The notes beneath the pieces were generated by a model. It searched no databases. It had not been told where the DNA came from and saw nothing but the letters and a program-made list of their open reading frames with translations. From assembly GCF_028389875.1 (NCBI RefSeq), contig NW_026907680.1, positions 2,542,001-2,606,000 of the forward strand: DNA of 64,000 nt, in the 5' to 3' direction. A program made the translations under genes and the position numbers. Positions 55,235 to 64,000 of the stretch are shown here, one piece after another (position 1 is the stretch's first letter; each line of letters starts with the position of its first letter). This stretch comes from Rhea pennata (Eukaryota > Chordata > Aves > Rheiformes > Rheidae).

Positions 55235-55504
55235 TTCACAAGGCTTGACAAGAGCATGCAGACTTTTCCTCAGCCTCCAAAATCGCCCTGAGACACCCAG
55301 CACTGCTCTCCGCAAATGAGCAGCATCCACATTTATTTCACCTACGCGCTAGGAGAAAAGGCCCTCCTCTTCCAAAAGGACCACTTACATTGACTTTCCC
55401 AAAGGTCTGGAAGCTGAAAGCAGAAGCAGCAGCGGAAAGAAGCCAAGAGCAGGCTCTGACAGGCACTTGCTCCGGGCTGCCCAGCCAGCAAGAGAGGCCT
55501 AGTC

Positions 55505-55520
55505 CTCATGGCAGAGTTTA
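55505..55520. other. Deletion junction joining 8,889 and 14,408 equivalents
   Basis: Read on the minus strand, gccgtgccgcc (left-arm sequence ending near 8,889) runs directly into tgaatgccttttaa (left-arm sequence from about 14,408). About 5.5 kb, including promoter and HU-domain exons, is absent. Only 1-2 nt of overlap are visible at the junction. Confidence 0.7.
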
Positions 55521-57679
55521 AAAGGCATTCAGGCGGCACGGCTCCCTTCTGCCGGGGAGGGCGGCAGGGCTGTGTGAGCAGGGTGTGCGTGCAGCCAGGT
55601 GTGCCCAGGGCTGTGCCTGAGAGCAGTGTCCTGGGAGGTCAGGGTGCCCAGGGCCATGCCTCTGCCACCTGCGATGGTCAGCTCTCAGCCCGCCTGGGCA
55701 ACTGCCTGCAGGGCTGTAGGGAGAAGCCGTGGGGGGAAGGAGCAGCCCACAAAAGGGCAGGATCACAGTGCCCCAGAGTGGGGGCTGCGTGGGGCAAGGC
55801 TGCTCAGAGCTGCTGCTCAGCCCCAGGAGCTTGCCCGGAGGAAAGTCAAGGCAGGGACCACTCCACAGGGAAAGAGGTTTCCCCAGTGTTGGCTTTCTGT
55901 TCCATGCTGTTTTTTGGGGGGAAGGGAAAAGGAGGTGCCAAGGCTGGAGAAGAGCTGGAGACTGGGGAGGCTGCTGAGGGGTCAGCAGGTCTGTGAGGAA
56001 GCTCAGAAAGTGCTTTTGCCCCTGCTCTGCCCATGCACAGCAGCAGCAGCAGCAGCTCTGCTGGCCCCAGGAGCCTTTGTGGAGCTGCTCCTTGGCACCT
56101 GCCAAGAGGTGCGTGCCCCGAAGCAGTGCCCTGCTGCTGGGAGGGATCTCTGGGGCACAGACAAGTGCCCCAGAAGTGGGCTGGGGTCTGTTGGCTAAGG
56201 CAGGCAATGGACGCAGGAGAGGGCATTTGGTGCTGACAGGAAAAGCTGCAGGCGGTGGAGCCATGGTGCGAGAAGGGGAGGAAGGTAGAGCAGAAGTGCG
56301 GTGGGAGGGAGAGTTAGGGAATTTAGCTCTCTTCCCCTCCAGTGCAGACGTTTTCTTCCCAGAAAACCCCACATGGCCTCTGCCAGCCCGCAGAGCCTCT
56401 GCCCCACAGGCCCCAGGGCAGGCACTACCTTCTCTGCAGACAGACCTCTGGCTGAGGAGAGGGTCTGACTCCAACGAGATGTTACTCCAGCCTAGGCCTC
56501 TCTTGCAAAGGCTGGAGCAGCAGCAAGTACACGGAGGTTCTGCTTGCAGACTGCAGCTCACTAAGTGCTTGAGGCCAGTGTTGCGAGAGCTGCTGGTGCT
56601 TCAGCACAGTCTTTCTAGCACAGGCTGGAACAGCAGCAAGTAAATGCAGAACCGCAAAGAATGCAGTGATTGCCCCAACAGGGTCTTCTTCCAGCAGCCT
56701 GGGGCCTGGGAGCTTCCTCAGCCAGACGCAGGAGCCACAAAGCCTTTGCCTGCTTGGTCCTTCCAGAAGCATACCCCCACCTGGGGCTGAAAGCACACCA
56801 TCAACCTGTGGCAGGGTCACATGCGCCTCCTTGCTTGGCTTCTCTCTTCCTCTTCAAAGCACTTCTGCTGGGCTTCTTCTCACCTCTGCAGGGCAAGGAG
56901 ATGTGGCTTTCAGCGACCTCTCTCTTGCCTCTCCTTCCTGACCAAGAGCTGTTAGCTCACAGCCTGCCCCGGTGCATGCAAAGTTCAGATGTGGTCATTT
57001 TCTCCCCAACAGGCCTCACTCCTCCTGCAGCAAATACCCTCTGGCACTTTATTGCCCAGCCATTCCCTGTGCTTTGGTCCTTCTGTAGCTCTTATTTGGG
57101 GAGCCTAAAACATGGAGAGGAATGAGTGGTTCTGGTTTTGGTTTGTTTGAAAAGGTTGATCCCTACCAGAAGCAAGCAAGGCAGAAAGACATCTTGGGCT
57201 GGCGTTTTCCTCCAGACCACGATTGTCGCAGCAGAGAGTCAGCTGCCTGTATGGGAGCATGATTTGGATCGGAAAAGGGCGCGGGATCTCCTCATCACAA
57301 AGGCCTTAAGCCATACTGGGGAGCCAAAGCCCTCAGGGAAAGCCCACAATTTTCTCAGCCCGGTCTTCAAGTATGGCCTCAGAAGGCAAGTGGGCCTCTT
57401 GGCATGCTGGGCTGCCACCTTCAGCAGGAGCGCTCCTGAAGGGGTTGAATTCTTGCTTTTCTCTTTACTCATACAGTTTCAAGAAGAAAACAAGAACTCC
57501 CCGGCCTTGTCCCCTGCCACACTGAGGTAACTGTGGCTCCTACGGGCTCCATTTGCACAACCACCCAGGAAGAGTCTGCATAGGTATTGTCAGAGAAGGA
57601 AAGCTCCTCAGATCCACTGGAGATGTGGGCCTTCCGCTTGTGTATGCAGTGTGCTTCCCAGGCTCTGACAAAGGAAAGG
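55521..57679. other. Right-arm sequence without a recognised gene
   Basis: Counterpart of about 6,740-8,889. Open frames such as 55,518-56,561 on the minus strand do not keep the same frame in the left arm. No family recognised. Confidence 0.4.
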
Positions 57680-57689
57680 CAGACTTTAT

Positions 57690-58535
57690 GCACCCTGAGA
57701 GCTCCTGGAGAGACAACACAGCAGGGCCAGCAAGCAGACGGGCTCTGCTGGACCTCCTACTTAAAAAGAAGGGAAGGCTGCATGCGGATATCAAGACTGG
57801 CAGCAACCTTGGCTGCAGTGGCCGTGAGAGTGTGGAGCTGAGGATCCTGAGAGGATGGAAGAGCACAAAATGTGGGATGCCAACACTAGACTGCAGCAGA
57901 GCAGACTTTGGCCTCTACAGGCAGCTGTCTAGGAGAACCCCATGCCAGAGGCTCCCAGAAGTAAGAGGGAAATCAAAGAAAGCTTCTTTGGAGTCCCGGA
58001 GTTCCTCCTCCAGGCTGTGTCCAATTCTGGGCTCCACAACACAAGAGAGACGTGGAGCTACCAGGTGGAGTCCTGCCCCAGAAGGGCTACTAAGATCAGG
58101 AAGGGAGTGGAGCATCTCTCCCACAGGGAACGGTGGAGAGAGCTGGGCCTGTTCAGCCTGGGGCAGAGAAGGCTGAGGGGGGGAATCTCAGCAATGTGTA
58201 TAAGTATCTGCAGGGTGGGTGTCGAGAGGATGGGGCCAGACTCTGTTCAGTGGAGCCCAGCGATAGGATGAGAGGCAACAGGCCAGAGTGAAACCCAGGA
58301 AGGTCCATCTGAAGACAAAGGAATAAGCCTTTTCCCTGGGAGGAGTGACAGAGCACTGGAACAGGTTGCCCAGAGAGGCTGTGGAGTCTCCATGCCCGGA
58401 GACAGTCAGAAGCCGTCTGGACAGGGTCCTAGGCAAGCTGCCCTAGGTGACCCTGCGTGAGCAGGGCAGGTGCACTAGAGGCTCTCCAGGTCCCTTCCAA
58501 CCTCAAAGAGCTCTGTGATTCTGTGGTTCTGAGAG
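57690..58535 (+). mobile_element. CR1 LINE with internal deletion (right arm only)
   Basis: The 5' part translates as a CR1 ORF2 fragment (RALLDLLLKKKG, NLGCSGRESVELRILRG) and is followed by the CR1 3' region (gggcctgttcagcctgggg, then tgtgattctgtggttctg). The middle of ORF2 is missing. It interrupts arm sequence and has no counterpart in the left or middle copy. Confidence 0.75.
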
Positions 58536-59620
58536 CTGAGGCCAGGTCCTGCACAGGGCCATGCAGGGAGAGCTCCTGTCATGCCAGGGCTGGCTGAGTC
58601 TTGCCATGGCCCTGGCATCACTGCAGCTTCTGCTCACATGCTGCGTGGGATGGAAAGCAGAGAGAGCCTTTGTGGAGGCTCTGTGCAGGTGTTTGGGCTG
58701 CTTGATGGCCTGGTCAGGTTGCTGTGTCCACCTGTAGATGAGGTTGAGGTGAGACTTCAGCCCAGGCTTAGCCCAGGTGGAGCAGGGCTGCAGCCTGGGT
58801 CATTGCAGGCTGCTCAGGTGCTGTCCTGCCACTGGGGCCAGGCGTGGACCCTTGTCTCTGGCACGCAGCCCTCCCCGGCGAGGCCCATGCACAGCACCCA
58901 CAAGCGGGCAGTGCCAGGCCAGCGTGCACCTGACACCTTCATGTTCACCATCAACCCAGCTGTCCCTGCCCTGCCTCGGAGCAGGGATCTCGCCCCAGGC
59001 ACCGGGGCTGCAGCTCGGCCGCCTTCCCCTCAGCACGGTCACACGGCAGCTCCTGGCCTGGCAGCAGCGCCGGCAGCAGCCGCTCTCCCAGCCCCTGGGG
59101 CTCCGCACGCTCCAGCTGGGGAAAGACGTGGCTGCGTTTGCAGAGCTCGCGGGGCTTTAGTCTCCTGGGGCTCCAGCCAGAGATGTCTGTTCCCGAGGTG
59201 CTGGAGCAGGTCAGGCTGCTTCCCGCAGCAGGAAGCCCAGCTGCAGCTGGCTCCAGTGCTGCGCCTGGCACAGCTGCATCCCAGCCCGGGGCAGGAGCTG
59301 CCAGCAGCGGCGGTCTCAGCCACAGGGGCCTCAGCTCTCCCTGCCTACCCGTAGGGCATAGACAGCAGGAAAGCATAGCACAGGCACGTTCTGTGAATAT
59401 GATAGTGCTTGATGTTTGCCACAGCTCTTATCCATTGCTAAGCACGAGCAGTACTGACCAGGCCAGAAGGTGGGCTTTCTTGAAGAAAAGCCGAGCAGTC
59501 TTTAAGCACTGCCAGCCCCCTTGGACATCTTCAGATACTGCAGGCTCTTGTAGATGGAAATTCATCATTCAAAGGTCATTTCTCCAGAGACTAATTCAAC
59601 CTCTTTCACAACAATTGCTC
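58536..59620. other. Right-arm-specific GC-rich segment
   Basis: Follows the CR1 and has no counterpart elsewhere in the window. Two overlapping plus-strand frames are open (58,581-59,354 and 58,777-59,160). Neither resembles a family I recognise. Confidence 0.35.
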
Positions 59621-60235
59621 CTCTGCAGTCCCTGCTTTGGGACAGGACTATTTCAAAGCAGCGAGCTCATCAGAGCAGTGCTTTTTGCTCCAGGATCTTT
59701 TGCTTGCCCAGCACTGAGCTGTTCTTCTACAGCTTTTGCCAGTTGCTGGAATGTCCACAAACCTATTGCCGAACGCTGGCATTTTTGAATGTCATCCCAT
59801 GCAGTGTCATTTATTGGCCTCTGAGAATTTATCAGATCATGTGGGATGGAGGAAGACAGTGAGGGTCTTCGTGGTTGGTTTAAATACTCCTGTAGATGAG
59901 CTTTCCTGGAAGCAAGGCTGTTTCGACAGGGCAAGTTATGTGTGTGTGTTCTAAGCTGACCAACGGCGTAAGAAGATGTTGTCTCTGGGTTTAAACAAAA
60001 TGTGTGGTGCATATCCAGTGGAATTTCCTTCACTCAAGAGCCCATTGAGTGATAATCAAACACAAAAAATCAAATGTCTTCCTCTGTATGGGCCCCTTTC
60101 ATTTTGAGTTCCTCTGAGGGCTTTACATCTCTCTACATTTTTGCACCATCCACTCCCAAGTACTATTTATTTCCACAAACGTTTTGGGCTGTGTGTGCTG
60201 AAAAACTAACATTGGATCTTTTTCCCCTCTCCCAG

Positions 60236-60428
60236 GTGCAGGTGAAGTTGGAAGTGCATGTGTTGGCCTCCACGCATCTACTGAAGGATCTGCAGCAAAT
60301 GCAGATGTACCCCAGGACTCCACTTTCCAGGGCAATACAGAGGAATCGTGATATTCTGAGCAGAAAGGATGTGGCTTGCACAAAAGACTATACAAAGCTG
60401 GTGAAAAATATTTGCTTTACACAGCATG
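60236..60428 (+). other. Unrecognised candidate exon (right copy, 18-nt insertion)
   Basis: Same borders as 26,476-26,650 but with an in-frame 18-nt insertion giving six extra residues (around QMYPRT) after KDLQQM. Frame and splice signals are otherwise kept. Confidence 0.35.
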
Positions 60429-60627
60429 GTAATGGTTTCCCACTAAGTGGTCTGGCTGTGAGAAATCCTTGCTGCAGGCTGAACCTAAACTCCAAGGGGT
60501 TTCAAAAGTTGCCAGGCACACTGCACTTCCCTCTAACAAGCCTGCAGGGATATGGAGCTTGTCTGGCACCGTAAAGTCCATGTCCCTTCTCGTGTGAGTA
60601 ACCAACTGGCTAACCTTTCTTCTGCAG

Positions 60628-60850
60628 CTTGATGGAGCTGCCTAAGTATTTTGTATGGAAGCACATGTGTGGTCTTGCTCAAGTCAGGTGCTGCCTTTTA
60701 GCCACAGCAGTCCCTCTGCTCCCTTCCATTCTCATCCTGCTACAGACATGTAGCGTTTTCAACGTTCTCTTAGCACTGAGCACATTGCTCTTGGATCTGT
60801 TCTGTGTCCCCTACTTCAGTCCTCCTGCAGTGGAAAACCCTGTAGTGAAG
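60628..60850 (+). other. Unrecognised candidate exon with hydrophobic segments (right copy)
   Basis: Reads MMELPKYFVWKHMCGL after cttctgcag and ends where right-arm-specific sequence begins (about 60,848). Confidence 0.3.
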
Positions 60851-61780
60851 CCGAAAGCTTTCCGAGGGCTCAGCCAGCAGCGCTGGGCACTACAGATTGC
60901 TGCTGCTTCCGTGCACCTCTGGAGGTGGCTGTAAAAGCACGGTCGAGTGGGAGGAGTGCCAAGACAACTACAGTGTGGTTTTGTTATACGAGTTTCACTA
61001 CACCACGTTGGTTTGGAGATACCTTAATGTTGCAGCTCTAGAGGCTTTCAGGCACTAGACTAACCACGCTGCCACTCCGGGGACACTTCCTCTGAGAAGT
61101 CCAGGGATGTTCAGATACAGGTGTGTCTGTCCCCGCCTCCTCATTCCTCAATCCTTTCTAGAAGCTGGCCTGACAGATGAGCCAAGCTTTCAGTTACTGT
61201 GACTTGCTGGTCACGCCAGAGCTGTAGCCCTGCTGAAGGGCAGTGTAAAGGGTGTCTCAGTAACACGAGTTTCTCAGCGAGTTCTCTGCCGTCATCGAAC
61301 ACCTGCATTTGTCATCCCACAGCTGCACGCATGCCCCTTGGAGGGCAGTGATCCCAGGCTGCTGGGACAGGGGAAGTTCCTTCCAAGGGCTGCTGAGGAA
61401 GAGCGGTTGTACTGCGGGGAAGAAAGAGCTCGGAAATTCTCTTCTACCTAGGATTTCTCAGTCCCTGAGAGGCAGGAGCCGTCACCTGGCTTCAGTGGTG
61501 CTTGAGAGGTGACTTGCGCCTCATCAGCTCCTAGGCCAGCAGCAGGCACGTGGATTTCCTCCTGGTTCTGATGCCACTTCTCCCGAAGAACCACCACCAC
61601 CAGGCCCAGTGCCCCTTTGGGAGCTTCCGAGGTCACTTCTGGTAGGCCAGGAGCAGGCCCACTGCTGCTGCTCCACTTCAGGAGGTCACTTCTGCCTCAG
61701 GACCTGACAGGTCAGTGGCAGGCCCAGGATGGCAGTGCTGACTGCGAGGCCACTACTCCCTCAGGCCCGGAGAGACCAGT
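60848..61780. other. Right-arm-specific insertion of about 930 bp
   Basis: It interrupts sequence that is continuous in the left (about 5,020) and middle (about 27,070) copies. Its last 180 bp contain degenerate repeats of a gacctgacaggtcagtgg-like motif that also occurs once beyond the insertion (about 61,955). No element family recognised. Confidence 0.5.
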
Positions 61781-62149
61781 GGCAGGCAGAAGGCTTTGAT
61801 GCTGAGTGTGAGGGCACTTGTGCCTTGCACCCGGGAGCGTTGCAGCAGGAAAATGGTGTCAGTGCTGACAGGGAGGTGATTCCAGCCCCACCCACTTGGA
61901 AGCCAGGAGGAGGAACCTTGCTGCTGCTTCTGCTAGTGAGCTCACTTGCGCCTCAAGACCTGAGAGGCCACCAGTGGCCACAAGGCTGCTGTTAGTGCCT
62001 GGGAAGGAGCAACCAGCCTGGGGAGGCAGCAGGGGTGTTGGCAAGCTCAGTGCCGGAGGGGAGAGCAGCAGGTGTTGTGCAGCTGCCTCTAGGAGGGCTC
62101 CACGCTGTCTCCCATTGCTTCTTCATCAATGTCCTGATGAAGCAGGGAC

Positions 62150-62868
62150 TTGGTGCGTAACCAGGGAGGGGTGCTGATACCTGGTTGTGCTGGAAAGGAG
62201 CTTTTCAGAGAAGGACCTGGGGGTTGTGGTGGGCACCAAGCTGACCATGAACCAGCAATGTGCTCTGGTGGCAAAGAGCAGCCATGGTATCCTGGGCTGC
62301 ATCAGGAAGAGCATTGCCAGCAGGTGGAGGGAGGTGATCCTTCCCCTCTGCTCAGCACTGGTGAGGCCGCACCTGGAGAGCTTGGTCCACCAGCACAAGA
62401 GAAACATGGACCTACTGGAGTGAGTCCAACCACAAAGAAGACTAAGGGCCTGGAGCATCTCCTGTATGAGGAGAGACAGAGATAGCTGGGCCTGTTCAGT
62501 GTGTAAGGGGAGAAGGCTCAGGGCAATCTGAATGTACAGAAGTACCTGATGGGGACATGGCATAAAGAAGACAGAGACAGATTCTTCTGTGACAGCCAGT
62601 GGCAGGATGGGAGGCAACAGGCACATGTAGAAATACAAGAAATTCCATTGAAATATAAGAAAAGACTTTCTACTGCAAGAGCGATGGAAGACTGGACCAA
62701 GTTGCTCAGCAGGACTGTGAGTCTCCATCCTTGCTGCTGCTCAAAACCCAACTGGACACAGTCTCAGTCAGCATGCTCCAGGTATACCTCCAGGTATAAA
62801 AGAAAAGAGGGTGGAGGCAGATGTTCTCTTCCAGAGGTGCTTTCCAACTTCAGCAATGCGTTGATTCA
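62150..62868 (+). mobile_element. CR1 LINE, 3' fragment (right arm)
   Basis: Inverted counterpart of 3,912-4,660, plus-strand orientation here, ending in sequence like gttgattcagtgatttgg. Shared by both arms. Confidence 0.75.
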
Positions 62869-62979
62869 GTGATTTGGTGATGCTGCCATTTGTGAAGTCA
62901 CTTGTGAGCTGCCTAGAGGAACTTTGCTTCTCCATGGAAGAACTCCTCTGTATCACAGAGCAGTCAGTGCCTCGGCAAA

Positions 62980-63233
62980 TTACTTCTCAAGGGCTTCAAC
63001 GACAGGTGGGGGCTTTTTCTTCAGGGCCTCGTACAGGCGATCCTTGCACCAGGGAGTCCAGCTCAGCAACAGCCTGAACAGCTCACGCATCATGGTGTGG
63101 GATGTTTTCTCCGCCAGAATTCTTTGGTATTGCTCAAAGTCCAGAACGTCCCCGAGCAGGAGGTCCAGGACACCTTTCACTTCAACAACACGTTCAATCA
63201 GCTCCACTCGGTGCCTATCGACAAAGTGTTCCC
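62980..63233 (-). CDS. CARD-domain terminal exon, intact copy
   Basis: After tccccag on the minus strand the exon is 254 nt (two bases complete a split codon, then 84 codons including TAA). It reads EHFVDRHRVELIERVVEV, then LDLLLGDVLDFEQYQRIL, MMRELFRL, SWTPWCKDRLYEALKKK, and ends VVEALEK. This covers a whole death-fold CARD of the type closing ASC (PYCARD) and NLRP1, as their last coding exon does. Such domains recruit caspase-1-like proteases in inflammasomes. The N-terminal part of the gene lies beyond 64,000 or is lost, so ASC-like, NLRP1-like or another CARD protein cannot be separated here. Confidence 0.7.
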
Positions 63234-64000
63234 CTGGGGAGGCCAGAAGCAAAGGGTTAGTCATCTGTGGACACACTGGTGCTCTTTCAGCTGCTTCACA
63301 GGTCATGGAGCAGCAGCCACTTCACAGCGGGGTTTGCCTGAGCTAGCACGACCCAAGGAGGAAATGAACGGCACCACGGAGCACCCAGTCCTCTCTGCTA
63401 TTAGTGGGTGAAAGTGGCACTGTCTAGCCGAAAGCCGAAAGCATTCTAGTGTGAATGTCTAATTCAAACTGGGGCTGTGCCGGGGCCAATGCTGTGTTTT
63501 AGAGTGGATTTTTGAGCCGCAGCCCCTGGTTTTGAGGCGTTTCACCCCCAAAAGTCTCATCTGTCACTGCAACATTTGAGCAGATTCTTTGGGGATTTGT
63601 TCTCTGCCCCTAAAGCCTGTGGGACAGCAAAACAGAAAAGAAATGAGAGGGGAAGCAATGGGAGGGAGCTCCAATCTTGCACAGTCGACGGGGCGCTGCA
63701 GAAGGGAGGGACAGAGCAGACACCTTTCCAAAGGAGGCTCCTTCCCTTAGGAGACCAGGACTCCCAGGCCACCTCCCAGCCTTGCTGGTGACCCTCTCTC
63801 ACGGCTGCTCCCATCCCCAGCGAGCCAGTGCCATCAAGTGACAGCACAGCTAACTGCAGCCCTATCAGAGACCACCACTGCGCGGTGTGAACTGGCCATG
63901 GGAAATGCTGGAGCTACGGATGATGTTCCATGAGCACCTCTGACAGGGAGGAGACATCCCATCACCTGGTTCAACCCATATGTCTTGCTGGGAACTCACT
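63234..64000. other. Sequence upstream of the intact CARD exon, to window end
   Basis: Counterpart of 2,813-3,552. No upstream coding exon was recognised on the minus strand. A ctgttttgctgtcccacag-like acceptor (about 63,619-63,637, minus) is followed by a frame that soon stops. The inverted repeat continues past the end. Confidence 0.4.

Larger units (their letters stand above)
49525..64000. repeat. Right arm of the large inverted repeat
   Basis: This is the reverse complement of the left arm with large differences. It lacks the equivalent of 8,890-14,408 (junction at about 55,513) and two of the three A-B exon-pair units. It has extra sequence at about 54,733-55,234, 57,680-59,620 and 60,848-61,780. 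Similarity starts inside a CR1 tail at 49,525-49,626 and is still running at the window end. Confidence 0.85.

Noticed and set aside
58581-59354. 257-codon frame in the right-arm-specific segment
   Set aside because: Overlaps another open frame, is GC-rich, and has no recognisable motif or splice support.

Overview
The window looks like a bird genome. It contains several CR1 LINE 3' ends of the avian type, a gammaretrovirus-like endogenous retrovirus (ERV), a complete 14-exon TMEM209 gene, and a divergent CCDC81-like gene family. All gene calls come from reading exons, splice sites and reading phase by hand; no database was searched.

Layout. Positions 1-1,988 are the 3' end of a first CCDC81-like gene (gene 1). 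Positions 2,813-23,826 form a left arm. It holds a broken CARD exon, CR1 elements, two unrecognised candidate exons, and an apparently intact multi-exon CCDC81-like gene (gene 2, + strand, 10,321-22,678). Positions ~24,300-27,348 are an inverted partial copy of left-arm sequence 4,745-7,760. An ERV without env occupies 27,349-34,017. TMEM209 lies on the minus strand (CDS 35,389-47,158), with a GC-rich, tandemly duplicated promoter region and a 51-bp minisatellite up to ~49,030. From 49,525 to the window end at 64,000 runs a right arm, the inverted and shortened counterpart of the left arm. It carries a 5'-truncated CCDC81-like copy (gene 3, minus strand) and an intact CARD exon. The repeat continues past the window end.

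The single-copy core (ERV plus TMEM209) is therefore enclosed by a large imperfect palindrome. The arm/core edge on the left falls exactly at the 5' LTR, and the ERV has no matching target-site duplication. The edge on the right falls inside a CR1 tail.

The most unusual content is the CCDC81-like family. In gene 2 every predicted splice junction keeps phase: two HU-domain exons, then a tandem array of a symmetric (phase 0-0) exon pair, then a low-complexity Ser/Gly-rich last exon. The array has three pairs in gene 2 and one in gene 3. The terminal exon encodes 208, 284 and 38 residues in genes 1, 2 and 3, while its start, its last ~12 residues and its stop/poly(A) signal are conserved.
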